Of a DNA stretch of 64,000 nt, positions 36,264 through 45,822 are shown in pieces. Made by a program: the position numbers and the translations under genes. The stretch is taken from NCBI GenBank assembly GCA_026417175.1, contig JAOADT010000009.1, positions 1 to 64,000 of the forward strand. Direction: 5' to 3'. Position 1 is the first letter of the stretch; the number at the start of each line of letters is the position of its first letter. This DNA comes from Deltaproteobacteria bacterium (lineage in GTDB: Bacteria; Desulfobacterota; Syntrophorhabdia; Syntrophorhabdales; JANXAF01). The notes beneath the pieces are model-generated. The model was not told the origin of the DNA. It searched no databases and saw only the letters and a program-made list of their open reading frames with translations.

Positions 36264-37622
36264 ATGGAGAAAAAGATTCCTTTACCCGAAAAAGAAATAC
36301 CTCGTTTCTGGTACAACATTCAGGCAGATCTGAAAAACCCTCTTCCGCCACCACTCGATCCGGAAACTATGACTCCAATTGATCCAGAGAAACTTTCAAG
36401 GATCTTTCCTGGTAACTTAATCGAACAGGAGACAAGCACAGAGCGATGGATTAAAATACCTGAGGAAGTCATAGAAAAATTACTAATTTGGAGGCCAACA
36501 CCGTTATATAGAGCCTATTCGCTGGAAAGATATCTTAAAACTCCTGCAAGAATTTACTACAAATATGAAGCGATGAGTCCACCTGGAAGTCATAAACCGA
36601 ACACCGCCATTGCACAGGCATATTATAATAAAGTTTACGGGACAAGAAGGTTGACTACTGAAACAGGTGCAGGCCAGTGGGGTAGTGCTTTGGCGTTTGC
36701 TTGCAATCAGTTCGGACTAGAACTTAAGGTTTACATGGTAAGGGTAAGTTACAACCAGAAACCATATCGAAGAATATTAATGGAAACCTGGGGAGCCAAA
36801 TGCGTGCCCAGTCCTAGCGCAGATACACAAGTTGGGAAAAAATATTATACAGAAGATCCAAATCATCCAGGAAGTCTAGGAATCGCTATAAGCGAGGCTA
36901 TAGAAGACGCGGTAAACTCTAAAGACACGAAGTACTCATTAGGTAGTGTTCTTAACCATGTTCTTCTTCATCAGACCATTATAGGGCTTGAGGCCAAAAA
37001 ACAATTGGAATCTATTCACGAATACCCTCATATAGTAATAGGTTGCGTTGGGGGCGGTAGTAATTTTGCGGGATTATCGTTCCCCTTTTTATGCGATAAG
37101 ATAAACGGGAAAGAACTAAGAGTTATTGCTTGTGAACCAAGTTCTTGTCCCACTCTAACTAAAGGACCCTATGTCTACGACTTTGGTGACACAGCAGAGA
37201 CAACTCCTTTACTTCCCATGCATTCTATCGGACACAGGTTTGTTCCCCCACCTATCCACGCAGGTGGTTTACGATACCATGGGATGGCACCACTTGTGAG
37301 TCTTCTTGTAAAGGAAGGTATGGTAGAAGCCAAAGCATATCCGCAGAATTCCACATTTGCGGCCGGATTAATATTCGCAAAAACCGAAGGTTTTGTCCCG
37401 GCACCGGAGACAAATCATGCCATAGCTTGCGTTATTGAAGAAGCAAAAAAACTAAGGGAAACTGGAGAGGAAAAAGTCATACTATTCAATTTCAGCGGGC
37501 ATGGAATAATTGATCTTTCCGCATATGACTCGTACATGGCAAAAAAACTTGAAGATTACGTACTTTCTGATGAGGAGATTCGTATGCTTGTAAAAGACCT
37601 TGATAAATTTCCAAGGCCATAA
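36264..37622 (+). CDS. trpB2: Tryptophan synthase beta-like (TrpB2 family)
   Basis: GGAGGTAGTAATG start; [47 protein letters not shown] (PLP Lys), [26 protein letters not shown]. Confidence 0.93.
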   Translation: MEKKIPLPEKEIPRFWYNIQADLKNPLPPPLDPETMTPIDPEKLSRIFPGNLIEQETSTERWIKIPEEVIEKLLIWRPTPLYRAYSLERYLKTPARIYYKYEAMSPPGSHKPNTAIAQAYYNKVYGTRRLTTETGAGQWGSALAFACNQFGLELKVYMVRVSYNQKPYRRILMETWGAKCVPSPSADTQVGKKYYTEDPNHPGSLGIAISEAIEDAVNSKDTKYSLGSVLNHVLLHQTIIGLEAKKQLESIHEYPHIVIGCVGGGSNFAGLSFPFLCDKINGKELRVIACEPSSCPTLTKGPYVYDFGDTAETTPLLPMHSIGHRFVPPPIHAGGLRYHGMAPLVSLLVKEGMVEAKAYPQNSTFAAGLIFAKTEGFVPAPETNHAIACVIEEAKKLRETGEEKVILFNFSGHGIIDLSAYDSYMAKKLEDYVLSDEEIRMLVKDLDKFPRP

Positions 37623-37634
37623 AGATTTTAAATC

Positions 37635-38744
37635 ATGAAAAAGGATTCTTATCTGTCAAAAAAAGTACAAAGTGTAAGACCCTCAGGAGTGAGAAGGATA
37701 TTCGATATGGCGTCCTCCGTAAAGGATCCTATTAATCTGAGTATAGGTGAACCCCATTTCGATATCCCAACACCTTTGAAAAAAGAAGGTATAAAGTGGA
37801 TTGAAGCAGGATTCAACAAATATACACCTTCTGGAGGTATTCCAGAGCTGAGACAAAAGGTGATCGAACATCTAAGAAAAAAAGGGGTAATGTGCGAGGA
37901 TGCAATAATAACGCCTGGTGTTACAGGGGGTCTTTTACTAGCCTTTATGGTAGTTCTGAACCCCGGCGACGAGGTGGTAATACCTGATCCATATTTTGTA
38001 CTTTACGAATATCAGATTCAACTACTTGGAGGAAAGCCCGTTTTCTTCGACACCTATCCAGACTTCAGAATCCGAGAAGAGGCCTTGACAAGAGCCATAT
38101 CTAAAAAAACAAAGGTTATACTCATAAATAGTCCGAATAATCCAACCGGTACAGTTTATACGAAGGAAGAATTGCAAATAGTTGCCAGAGTTGCAAAAAA
38201 AAGAAATATACTCGTTTTTTCAGATGACATATATGATGCGTACGTATACGACAATGAAGAAGAAAGAATATATATGGGAGCTCTTTATGAGAACACATTG
38301 ACATTTGGCGGTTTTTCAAAAACATGGGCGATGACGGGGTGGAGGTTGGGGTACGTTGCAGGACCAAAGGAAGTTATAAATTGCATGGTTACTATGCAAC
38401 AGTATGTTTTCAGTAGCGTTAACTCCTTCGCCCAAAAAGCTGCCCTTCTGGCATTCGATTACGATACTACCAATATCATTCAAGAATATAGGCGAAAAAG
38501 GGATTTAATATACGAGGGCCTAAAGGACAAGTATGTTGTTCAAAAACCAAAGGGCGCATATTATATTTTCCCAGAGGTTCCAGGGGGAGATGGGGATTCA
38601 TTTGTAGAGAAGGCATTAAGGGAGAAACTATTTGTTATCCCGGGAAGCGTTTTTTCAAAAAGAAAAAGTCACATAAGAATATCTTTTGCCCAGGACGAAG
38701 AGACTCTGGTTAGAGGCATTGAAATTTTGAGAAAACTCGCATAA
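37635..38744 (+). CDS. Class I/II PLP aminotransferase (aromatic/aspartate type)
   Basis: NLSIGEPHFDIPTPLKKEGIKWI, NSPNNPTGTVYTKEEL, FGGFSKTWAMTGWRLGYVAGP. Confidence 0.93.
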   Translation: MKKDSYLSKKVQSVRPSGVRRIFDMASSVKDPINLSIGEPHFDIPTPLKKEGIKWIEAGFNKYTPSGGIPELRQKVIEHLRKKGVMCEDAIITPGVTGGLLLAFMVVLNPGDEVVIPDPYFVLYEYQIQLLGGKPVFFDTYPDFRIREEALTRAISKKTKVILINSPNNPTGTVYTKEELQIVARVAKKRNILVFSDDIYDAYVYDNEEERIYMGALYENTLTFGGFSKTWAMTGWRLGYVAGPKEVINCMVTMQQYVFSSVNSFAQKAALLAFDYDTTNIIQEYRRKRDLIYEGLKDKYVVQKPKGAYYIFPEVPGGDGDSFVEKALREKLFVIPGSVFSKRKSHIRISFAQDEETLVRGIEILRKLA

Positions 38745-38746
38745 AT

Positions 38747-40000
38747 ATGTTATCCATGTATGATGAAGTAGTAGGTTTACTTGTATCCGAAGGTATAGAA
38801 TTCATTTACACTGCCGAAAAATTTTTGATAGAACTCGAAAGGAAGTATACCAAATTCTCATCTTTGCATTTTGAAGTAACAACAAATGAAAAGATCGCAT
38901 ACGAGATGGCCTTTGCTACAAGTATTGTAAAAAAAAGCGCTGCTTTTGTAACCACAAACCGTTCAGTTTTTGAATCTTTAGACCCGATGATGAGTTCTGT
39001 TTATATGGGTGTGCTAGGAGGAATGCTTATAATTTCAGTAAGGGACACCGAACATGATTTAAGCTTCTTGGGACCTTTTGCTAAGATCCCCATAATTGTC
39101 GAGGGTAATGTGAAAAACTATAGGGACGCCATATCCTTTGGTATGTCGATATCTAAAAAATATGAAATACCTGTACTCGTGGAACTAGATGTGACAAGTT
39201 TACCACAAAATATAAACCATGGGATCCAATGCGAGATCAAACAAGATGAAAAAGGGACTAGGGCATGCGCAGAGTTCGTGAAAGATACCACAAGATGGGC
39301 TGCGACTCCAAACTTTAGATATACGCTCCATGTACTTCTAAACGAAAAAATAGAAAAAATTAGAGAGGAATTTGAAACTTATCCGAGAAACATAACAAGA
39401 ATAAACGGTAATACCGGTTTTATAACTTACAGAGAAGCAGCCCTTGACCTTTTAAAAGATGATTTCAGTACTCTCTTTTTGTCCACTGTGTACCCTCTAC
39501 CAAAAAAACTTGTTTCTGAATTCATAAAAGAGATGGAAGAAGTTTTTATACTCTCAGATCCTCATTCAGTTTTGAGATTTCAACTTCAAAATTCAAGGGA
39601 AAAGATAAAATCATCCTTAGCGGAAAAATCCTCTTTTAATGGAGCTTTTAAAAAAGAAGAAAGGATTCATGGATATGAGCTCGTAAGGGATATCCTTGGA
39701 CCTGCGTCATCAATGAATATGGCTCACGGTATTAAAAAGCTGAGCCCGGAGAAAAACATTCTTGCTGTAACATATGAGGATCATTTTTTTCACTCTGGGA
39801 TACCCGCTTTTATTAATGCCCTTTACAATGGCTCCGATTATCATTTACTTATTTTATGTAGTAAAAGAGAGTCAGAACTAGTCCATTTTATGGAAAATTT
39901 GGACTTCCACAATTACTATTTCATAAATGAGCTTTCTGAAATAGAGAGGTACAGTGATAATAAAAGACTTACAGTCTTTTTAAAAAAAGGTGGGATATGA
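38747..40000 (+). CDS. Degenerate IorA-like (TPP-dependent 2-oxoacid:ferredoxin oxidoreductase) paralog without Fe-S domain
   Basis: Domain order similar to the intact IorA-like protein at 40569-42299 (PYR-like N-terminus; NMAHGIKKLSPEKNILAVTYEDHFFHSGIPAFINAL vs NMASGFYDAFSKEGKSVAILASVGDSTFFHACLPAIYDA); TPP GDS and NN motifs are lost. Confidence 0.7.
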   Translation: MLSMYDEVVGLLVSEGIEFIYTAEKFLIELERKYTKFSSLHFEVTTNEKIAYEMAFATSIVKKSAAFVTTNRSVFESLDPMMSSVYMGVLGGMLIISVRDTEHDLSFLGPFAKIPIIVEGNVKNYRDAISFGMSISKKYEIPVLVELDVTSLPQNINHGIQCEIKQDEKGTRACAEFVKDTTRWAATPNFRYTLHVLLNEKIEKIREEFETYPRNITRINGNTGFITYREAALDLLKDDFSTLFLSTVYPLPKKLVSEFIKEMEEVFILSDPHSVLRFQLQNSREKIKSSLAEKSSFNGAFKKEERIHGYELVRDILGPASSMNMAHGIKKLSPEKNILAVTYEDHFFHSGIPAFINALYNGSDYHLLILCSKRESELVHFMENLDFHNYYFINELSEIERYSDNKRLTVFLKKGGI

Positions 40001-40584
40001 AAAAATTTTTCAATTCAATCCAAATTTTGTGCGCCGGGATAGGAGGCAGAGGGGTACTTCTCGCGTCTACACTTTTAATGGATTCAGCAATAAGAAAAGA
40101 TGTGTACGCAATTGGTTCAGATGAATATGGAATGAGTCAGAGAGGCGGATCCGTCGTATCTTTAGTTAAAGTTGGCAAAGTAAAAAGTCCGTTCATAGGA
40201 AAGGGAAACGCCGACATAATTTTGGGATTTGAAGAAAGCGAATTTTTAAGAAACCTCTCTTATCTAAAGATAGGTGGGATCGCGGTGGTAAACTCTCCAA
40301 AAGAAACCTATGAGTCTAAAGTGAAAGAAGCCTTAAATAAAAGAAAAATAAGTGTCTATACTTTGGATGCCGATGGTATTGCGAGAGAAGGAGGGCTCTA
40401 TCAGGCTTCTAATATGGCGATTTTAGGGTTTTTTTCATCTCTTAACATAGAGCCTTTTACCTACGAAAATTTAAAGGGGGCCATCCTTGAAAGGCTTAAA
40501 GGAAAGATGGTCGAAAAAAATCTTCTAGTGTTTGAGAGGGGTTTTGAATTAGGTAGGGAGATAGTTCAATGTATGAACTTATGA
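39997..40584 (+). CDS. iorB: Indolepyruvate ferredoxin oxidoreductase beta (gamma-type) subunit
   Basis: ILCAGIGGRGVLLASTLLMDSAIRKD, SDEYGMSQRGGSVVSLVKVG; ATGA overlap upstream. Confidence 0.9.
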   Translation: MKKFFNSIQILCAGIGGRGVLLASTLLMDSAIRKDVYAIGSDEYGMSQRGGSVVSLVKVGKVKSPFIGKGNADIILGFEESEFLRNLSYLKIGGIAVVNSPKETYESKVKEALNKRKISVYTLDADGIAREGGLYQASNMAILGFFSSLNIEPFTYENLKGAILERLKGKMVEKNLLVFERGFELGREIVQCMNL

Positions 40585-42299
40585 TAGGAAATTATGCTAT
40601 AGCTAGGGGCCTCGTAGAGGCTGGTGTGCAAATAGCGGCTGCATACCCAGGTACACCAAGTTCTGAGATACTCCCTGGGATTTTAGAGTTTTCAAAAAGG
40701 GACAATATTAAAATTTACTGCGAATGGTCGGTAAATGAGCGTGTTGCTTTCGAAGTTGCGTTTGGAGCCGCCATGTATGGGAAAAATGCTGCATGTATGA
40801 TGAAACAGGTTGGTCTCAACGTTGCGTTTCCTTCCTTTTTGGAATCTATAGAAAAGGAGTTGTCTGGGGGGCTTGTAGTAGTTTCCTGTGACGATCCTGG
40901 ACCTCAATCCTCTCAAACAGAACAGGACACGAGGATGTTATGTAGCCTAATCGGTGTCACAGTGTTTGATCCTTCTTCTCCCCGTGAGGCAGCAGATGTG
41001 GCTTATTATGCCCTTAGGCTTTCCAGGAAAATAAAGAAACCAGTGGTTATAAGACCAACACATAGAGTGAGTCACTCAAGGGAAAAAGTACAAATTTTTG
41101 ATCAAGGAAAAAGGAAAGTAAAGCTAAGTGAAGGCCTGGTGAATAAAGGAAAAACAACTAATTTCGGTGTTGTATCCTCCGGCATGTCATTTTGTTTAGC
41201 AATGGATGTACTTCAAGAACTTGGACTAAAAGAGAAAATTCCAGTTTTCAAGGTTCTAAGAGCAAATCCATTGGATGAAAAGGCTTTTGAATTCGTGACC
41301 CAGATTGAAAAAATTCTTGTTTTAGAGGAAACAGATGCAGTAGTTGAGGCAAAATTGGGTTTCAATGGAAAGGTTTACGGAAGACTAAATGGTTTTTTAC
41401 CTGGAGCTGGAGAATTAACCTATGACATAGTTAGAAATGCAATAATTGAAATGTGTAGACTTGTTAATATTGAGGTTCCCTTCAAAGATGACACCAAGTT
41501 CGAAGAAGTTGCTAAGGAGATAGGGGTAGCTAGTAGACCTCCAAAGTTGTGCAGTGGGTGTCCACATAGAGCCTGTTTTTATGCAATGAAACAGGCATAT
41601 CCAGATGCTTTGTTTCCCGGCGATATAGGTTGTTATACACTTGGCATCCCTCTCGGTGCTGTGGACGCATTTATAGATATGGGTGGAAGTGTAAATATGG
41701 CATCTGGCTTTTATGATGCATTTTCTAAAGAAGGCAAAAGTGTAGCTATTTTGGCATCTGTCGGTGACTCTACCTTTTTCCATGCGTGTCTTCCGGCAAT
41801 TTACGATGCCGCAAAGAAAAATAAAAAATTTATACTAATAATAATGGATAATAATACAACAGCCATGACAGGTATGCAACCTACACCACAGTCAGGTATA
41901 ACAGCCAGCGGAGAAAAAACACGTTCTGTAACTCTGGAGGCTACCCTCTCTGCTTTAGGTATACCAAATGTAAAAGTGGTTGACCCATATGAGATTCCTT
42001 TTCTTATTCAGCAAATAAAGGATTCATATTCAGCCCTTCCTAAAAATAAAGGCCCTTCTGTTATAATTTCAAGGAGAGAGTGCGTTCTTCAGACGAAGGC
42101 AAAGTGGGAAAAAAATATACCTTTAGAACAGTACTGTACTGGATGCCGAAAGTGTATTAGAAACTTCAATTGCCCTTCTTTAGAATTTGATGAACTAAAG
42201 AAAAGAGTTAGAATAAACTGGGACTTATGCGTAAGGTGCGGTAACTGTCTTTTTGTTTGTCCCGAAGTGTCAAAGAGCGAAAGAAAAATTGAGTCCTAG
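40569..42299 (+). CDS. iorA: Indolepyruvate ferredoxin oxidoreductase alpha subunit
   Basis: GVQIAAAYPGTPSSEILP, CSGCPHRACFYAMKQAYPDALFPGDIGCYTLG, ASVGDSTFFHACLPAIYDA, MDNNTTAMTGMQPTPQSG, two C-terminal 4Fe-4S motifs. Confidence 0.94.
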   Translation: MYELMIGNYAIARGLVEAGVQIAAAYPGTPSSEILPGILEFSKRDNIKIYCEWSVNERVAFEVAFGAAMYGKNAACMMKQVGLNVAFPSFLESIEKELSGGLVVVSCDDPGPQSSQTEQDTRMLCSLIGVTVFDPSSPREAADVAYYALRLSRKIKKPVVIRPTHRVSHSREKVQIFDQGKRKVKLSEGLVNKGKTTNFGVVSSGMSFCLAMDVLQELGLKEKIPVFKVLRANPLDEKAFEFVTQIEKILVLEETDAVVEAKLGFNGKVYGRLNGFLPGAGELTYDIVRNAIIEMCRLVNIEVPFKDDTKFEEVAKEIGVASRPPKLCSGCPHRACFYAMKQAYPDALFPGDIGCYTLGIPLGAVDAFIDMGGSVNMASGFYDAFSKEGKSVAILASVGDSTFFHACLPAIYDAAKKNKKFILIIMDNNTTAMTGMQPTPQSGITASGEKTRSVTLEATLSALGIPNVKVVDPYEIPFLIQQIKDSYSALPKNKGPSVIISRRECVLQTKAKWEKNIPLEQYCTGCRKCIRNFNCPSLEFDELKKRVRINWDLCVRCGNCLFVCPEVSKSERKIES

Positions 42300-43263
42300 A
42301 AGCAAAATATCGGCTCTTATCGTAACAAAAGACGGTGCTCCACTTATCAAAAGACTTTTAAATTCTGTAATTGAAGACACGGAATTACTAAATGATTTAA
42401 GTGAAATAGTAATTTTTGATAATGGATCTAAGGACAATACTGAAGAGGTGGTAAAAGGTTTTGACATCAACATCAAATATATAAGGTCAGCAGAAAATTT
42501 AGGGTTTTCAAAGGCTGTCAATCTTTCTGCCGCATCCGCTAAGGGAGATTATTTCCTGCTTCTCAACTCTGATGTGATTCTCCCGAAAGGCGAAATCCTC
42601 AAGTTAAAAAAAATAATGGATGAAAATGATGATGTCGCTGTGTGCGGTCCAGCGTTAGTTTATCCTGACGGTTCTCCTCAACGCTCTTATTCTCATATAC
42701 CATCACTTTTAAACGAGATAATCCCAAGATTTATTTACGAGCTTCTATTTCTTAAGCGAAGCTTACAAAAAATAAACATTCGTTTTTTTGATCACCCCGT
42801 TTACAGTACTTCTGCCCTGATAGGGGCATGTCTATTAATCAGAAAAAAGACTTTCCAAACTTTAAATGGTTTCGATGAACGTTTTTTTTTCTTTCTCGAG
42901 GAAACAGATTTTTGCGTAAGGGTTAAAAAAAACGGGCATTTAGTTCTTTATGTCCCGGCTGTTAAAGTGATACACGATCAAGGTGTGACAGTAAGAAAAG
43001 TATGGATGTACGGAAAAACTGAATATAATATATCTCTCGTAAAATTCATTAATAAACATCACCGAAAATGGTACGTTAAATGCTTCATTTTTTGTCGTTT
43101 CTTCAAGACATTGATGATCGTTCTTTCCTTTCTGTTGGCCCCTTTCCTTTTATTTTCATCAAAAAAGAGAATATCCTTCCTTTTCCACATTCGGCTTCTA
43201 ATGTGGTTTTTAAAAGGTCTACCAGACGATTATGGCTTAAAGAAACTCAATAAACTCCGCTAG
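42289..43263 (+). CDS. Family 2 glycosyltransferase (probable TTG start; ORF opens at 42253)
   Basis: ISALIVTKDGAPLIKRLLNSV, VIFDNGSKDNTEEVVKGF, FLLLNSDVILPKGEI, GFDERFFFFLEETDFCVRV. Confidence 0.87.
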   Translation: MSPRSKISALIVTKDGAPLIKRLLNSVIEDTELLNDLSEIVIFDNGSKDNTEEVVKGFDINIKYIRSAENLGFSKAVNLSAASAKGDYFLLLNSDVILPKGEILKLKKIMDENDDVAVCGPALVYPDGSPQRSYSHIPSLLNEIIPRFIYELLFLKRSLQKINIRFFDHPVYSTSALIGACLLIRKKTFQTLNGFDERFFFFLEETDFCVRVKKNGHLVLYVPAVKVIHDQGVTVRKVWMYGKTEYNISLVKFINKHHRKWYVKCFIFCRFFKTLMIVLSFLLAPFLLFSSKKRISFLFHIRLLMWFLKGLPDDYGLKKLNKLR

Positions 43264-43475
43264 CTCTCAAGAACAAAGATTATTTCGAGTGTTACCCTGT
43301 ACTCTACAATCTTTCCATTTTCTACTCTGCACCTGTGATCTTTTACCCGGATTCCTGTAATACCTCTCAAGGTTTTTGTAGCCCTTTTAAATCCAACCAT
43401 TACTGCATCGTCAAAACTCTTAGGGGATCCTGCAATTACTTCCGTAACTCTCGCAACTCTTCCTGCGTCCACCAT
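43260..43475 (-). CDS. Dodecin-family flavin-binding protein
   Basis: VARVTEVIAGSPKSFDDAVMVGFKRATKTLRGITGIRVKDHRCRVENGKIVEYRVTLEIIFVLE. Confidence 0.93.
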   Translation of the reverse strand: MVDAGRVARVTEVIAGSPKSFDDAVMVGFKRATKTLRGITGIRVKDHRCRVENGKIVEYRVTLEIIFVLES

Positions 43476-43508
43476 AAAAAACCTCCTTTTGGTCTTTTTT
43501 CTTTTTAG

Positions 43509-44663
43509 TTAATCTTCCCTAATTGTCTTTACTGCTTTTACGATGAGCGGGATCGCGTAATCTATCTCCTCATCTGTGTTATATCTTCCCACACTAATCC
43601 TTATGGCGCCCATAACTACACTAGGGGGCAGACCCATAGCTTGTAACACATGTGAAAACGAAGCTTCTTTCGCCCTACAAGCAGCCCCAGAAGAAACCGC
43701 AATCCCGTAACCATCAAGAAGAGAAACAAGGGATGAAGCATTTATTCCTTCAAAACTCACATTTATAGTATTTGGCAGCCTATTTTCTTGATCCCCGTTT
43801 AGCGTTATTCCATCCAAGCTTTGGATGAGCCCAGAAATTATCTTTCTGCGCAAGTTCTCCATTTTATTTATGCACAGGTCAATCTCTTCTGCGAGATTCG
43901 AAGCAACCAAGCCCATGGCCACAATACCTATGGTATTTTCCGTACCAGCTCTTAAACCTCTCTCTTGGTGACCACCATGAATTATGGGATGAATATTTTT
44001 TGTCCCGTCACGGACGTAAAGGAAACCTATTCCCTTTGGTGCATATGTTTTATGTCCTGAGAAACTTGCAAGATCCACTTTTAGATCTTTTAAATCCAAT
44101 TTCACTTTTCCAAGGGCTTGAACCATGTCTGAATGGAAATAAATTCCTTTTTCTTTTGCTATATTACCTATCTCACCTATAGGTAGCACAGTACCAGTCT
44201 CATTATTAGCATACATCACAGTTATGAGAATAGTATCCTTTCTAATGGCCCTTTTTACATCATCAGGATCTAGCTGTCCTTTTCTGTCTACAGGGAGGTA
44301 GGTAACCTCAAATCCCTTCGATTCGAGATATCTCAGAGTGTTTAATACGCACGGGTGTTCTACTTGTGTAGTAATTATGTGGTTTCCCCTATCTCTGTTT
44401 GCGAGAGCTACACCTTTGATAGCCAGGTTTGAACTTTCTGTGCCAGAACCCGTAAAGATGATTTCATTTTCCTTGGCACCTATGAACATTGCCAAAATGG
44501 ATCTTGCTTCTTCTAGCTTATCCCTTACAGCTTTCCCGGCCCAATGGATGCTTGAAGGATTGCCAAATAGATCTTCAAAAAAGGGTTTTAACTCACTATA
44601 AAGACCTGGGTGAATTGGGGTCGTGGCGTTGTTATCTAAATAAACCCGTCTCATTACGCTCAA
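43509..44663 (-). CDS. Cysteine desulfurase (NifS/IscS family)
   Basis: MRRVYLDNNATTPIHPGLYSELKPFFEDLFGNPSSIHWAG, SGHKTYAPKGIGFLYVR, VSSGAACRAKEASFSHVLQAMG. Confidence 0.95.
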   Translation of the reverse strand: MSVMRRVYLDNNATTPIHPGLYSELKPFFEDLFGNPSSIHWAGKAVRDKLEEARSILAMFIGAKENEIIFTGSGTESSNLAIKGVALANRDRGNHIITTQVEHPCVLNTLRYLESKGFEVTYLPVDRKGQLDPDDVKRAIRKDTILITVMYANNETGTVLPIGEIGNIAKEKGIYFHSDMVQALGKVKLDLKDLKVDLASFSGHKTYAPKGIGFLYVRDGTKNIHPIIHGGHQERGLRAGTENTIGIVAMGLVASNLAEEIDLCINKMENLRRKIISGLIQSLDGITLNGDQENRLPNTINVSFEGINASSLVSLLDGYGIAVSSGAACRAKEASFSHVLQAMGLPPSVVMGAIRISVGRYNTDEEIDYAIPLIVKAVKTIRED

Positions 44664-45070
44664 TCGAAATAGACGTTCATAGCCTTAACCGGACATACTT
44701 TCACACACAGTTCACATGCTACACATTTTTCGTAGTCGAACCCTACGCGCATCTTTTTCATCCTATCTATAAAGAGCGCTTCAGTGGCACACACACTGGT
44801 GCATATTCCGCAGTGGACACATTTGTTTTCGTCTCTTGTAATATCTTGTTCTATTGGCTCTATTTGGAGGTTTTTACTTTTTAGATATTCCATACCCCTT
44901 TCGAAATTTTCTTCCTCTCCCTCGATCTCCAAGACCATTATAGATTCTGCTTTTGGATATACGTGCGCCCTAAGAATGTTGAAAATAAGATCGTAGTCTT
45001 TAGCTAACCTGTAAACTATCGGTTTATCTATAGTGTTTTTCTTAAATCTAATCAAAATTCTCTTTTTCAT
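44660..45070 (-). CDS. NIL-domain 4Fe-4S ferredoxin
   Basis: N-terminal NIL-type domain (KPIVYRLAKDYDLIFNILRAHVYPKAESIMVLEIEG), CVHCGICTSVCATEAL and CVACELCVKVCPVKAM. Confidence 0.92.
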   Translation of the reverse strand: MKKRILIRFKKNTIDKPIVYRLAKDYDLIFNILRAHVYPKAESIMVLEIEGEEENFERGMEYLKSKNLQIEPIEQDITRDENKCVHCGICTSVCATEALFIDRMKKMRVGFDYEKCVACELCVKVCPVKAMNVYFD

Positions 45071-45086
45071 GCTTGACTCCGTGACT

Positions 45087-45812
45087 TTAAATTTTTACTA
45101 GCTCTATGTCTCCCCATACACCCATATACTTTCCCATAATTATCACCACTCCAATCACCTCTTGAAATTTTTTGGCTACCCAGATGGCATGAGGGATCAG
45201 ATCCTTTGTCTTAACAATATTACCTAGATACGTAGCTAGACCGTCGGAAAAAGCTGCCGATCGTGTAATCACACACACGGCATCTGCCTTTCCAAAACTT
45301 AGGGAATGACCAAAAGTACCGGAAGACGTACATATCCCATAAGGCTGATCATTGGCTTTTATTTTTAACGCTATTCTTTGGCTCAAAGGAGAATCTTTAG
45401 CGTAAAGTAACACAATTCTGTCTTTTTTGGTTCTCAGGTATATGTCCCCACCATTTTCAATTATAAACTCATCAGAAAGGTCTTTTATATCCTCCCCCAC
45501 ATGTTCCGCTATTGCTCCAGCAACTGTAGCCATCGGTCCAACTCCTATTCTTTGGGAACATTCCATCATGTGTCTAACTATCAAGGGCGCAAAGACGTCA
45601 TATTTTAGAGGTGTTAGAGTCTCCTTGAAAAGGGGATTGGTTTTTATATACTGTTCAATTTGATTCCTATAAAAAAGGATTCGATCTTTTATCAATTCGG
45701 CTAGATCACTCTTTGTGCAACAGTAAAGATCGGTCTCCTTATATTTTACTTCATAGCAAACAAGATCTGGAGGACTGGATATTCTTCTGTAAAATCTATC
45801 TTGATACAACAT
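45087..45812 (-). CDS. UPF0280 (ApbE-like/thiamine biosynthesis-related) family protein
   Basis: MMECSQRIGVGPMATVAGAIAEHVGEDI, EFIIENGGDIYLRT, GICTSSGTFGHSLSFGKADAVCVI. Confidence 0.88.
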   Translation of the reverse strand: MLYQDRFYRRISSPPDLVCYEVKYKETDLYCCTKSDLAELIKDRILFYRNQIEQYIKTNPLFKETLTPLKYDVFAPLIVRHMMECSQRIGVGPMATVAGAIAEHVGEDIKDLSDEFIIENGGDIYLRTKKDRIVLLYAKDSPLSQRIALKIKANDQPYGICTSSGTFGHSLSFGKADAVCVITRSAAFSDGLATYLGNIVKTKDLIPHAIWVAKKFQEVIGVVIIMGKYMGVWGDIELVKI

Positions 45813-45822
45813 ATCGGCATCC

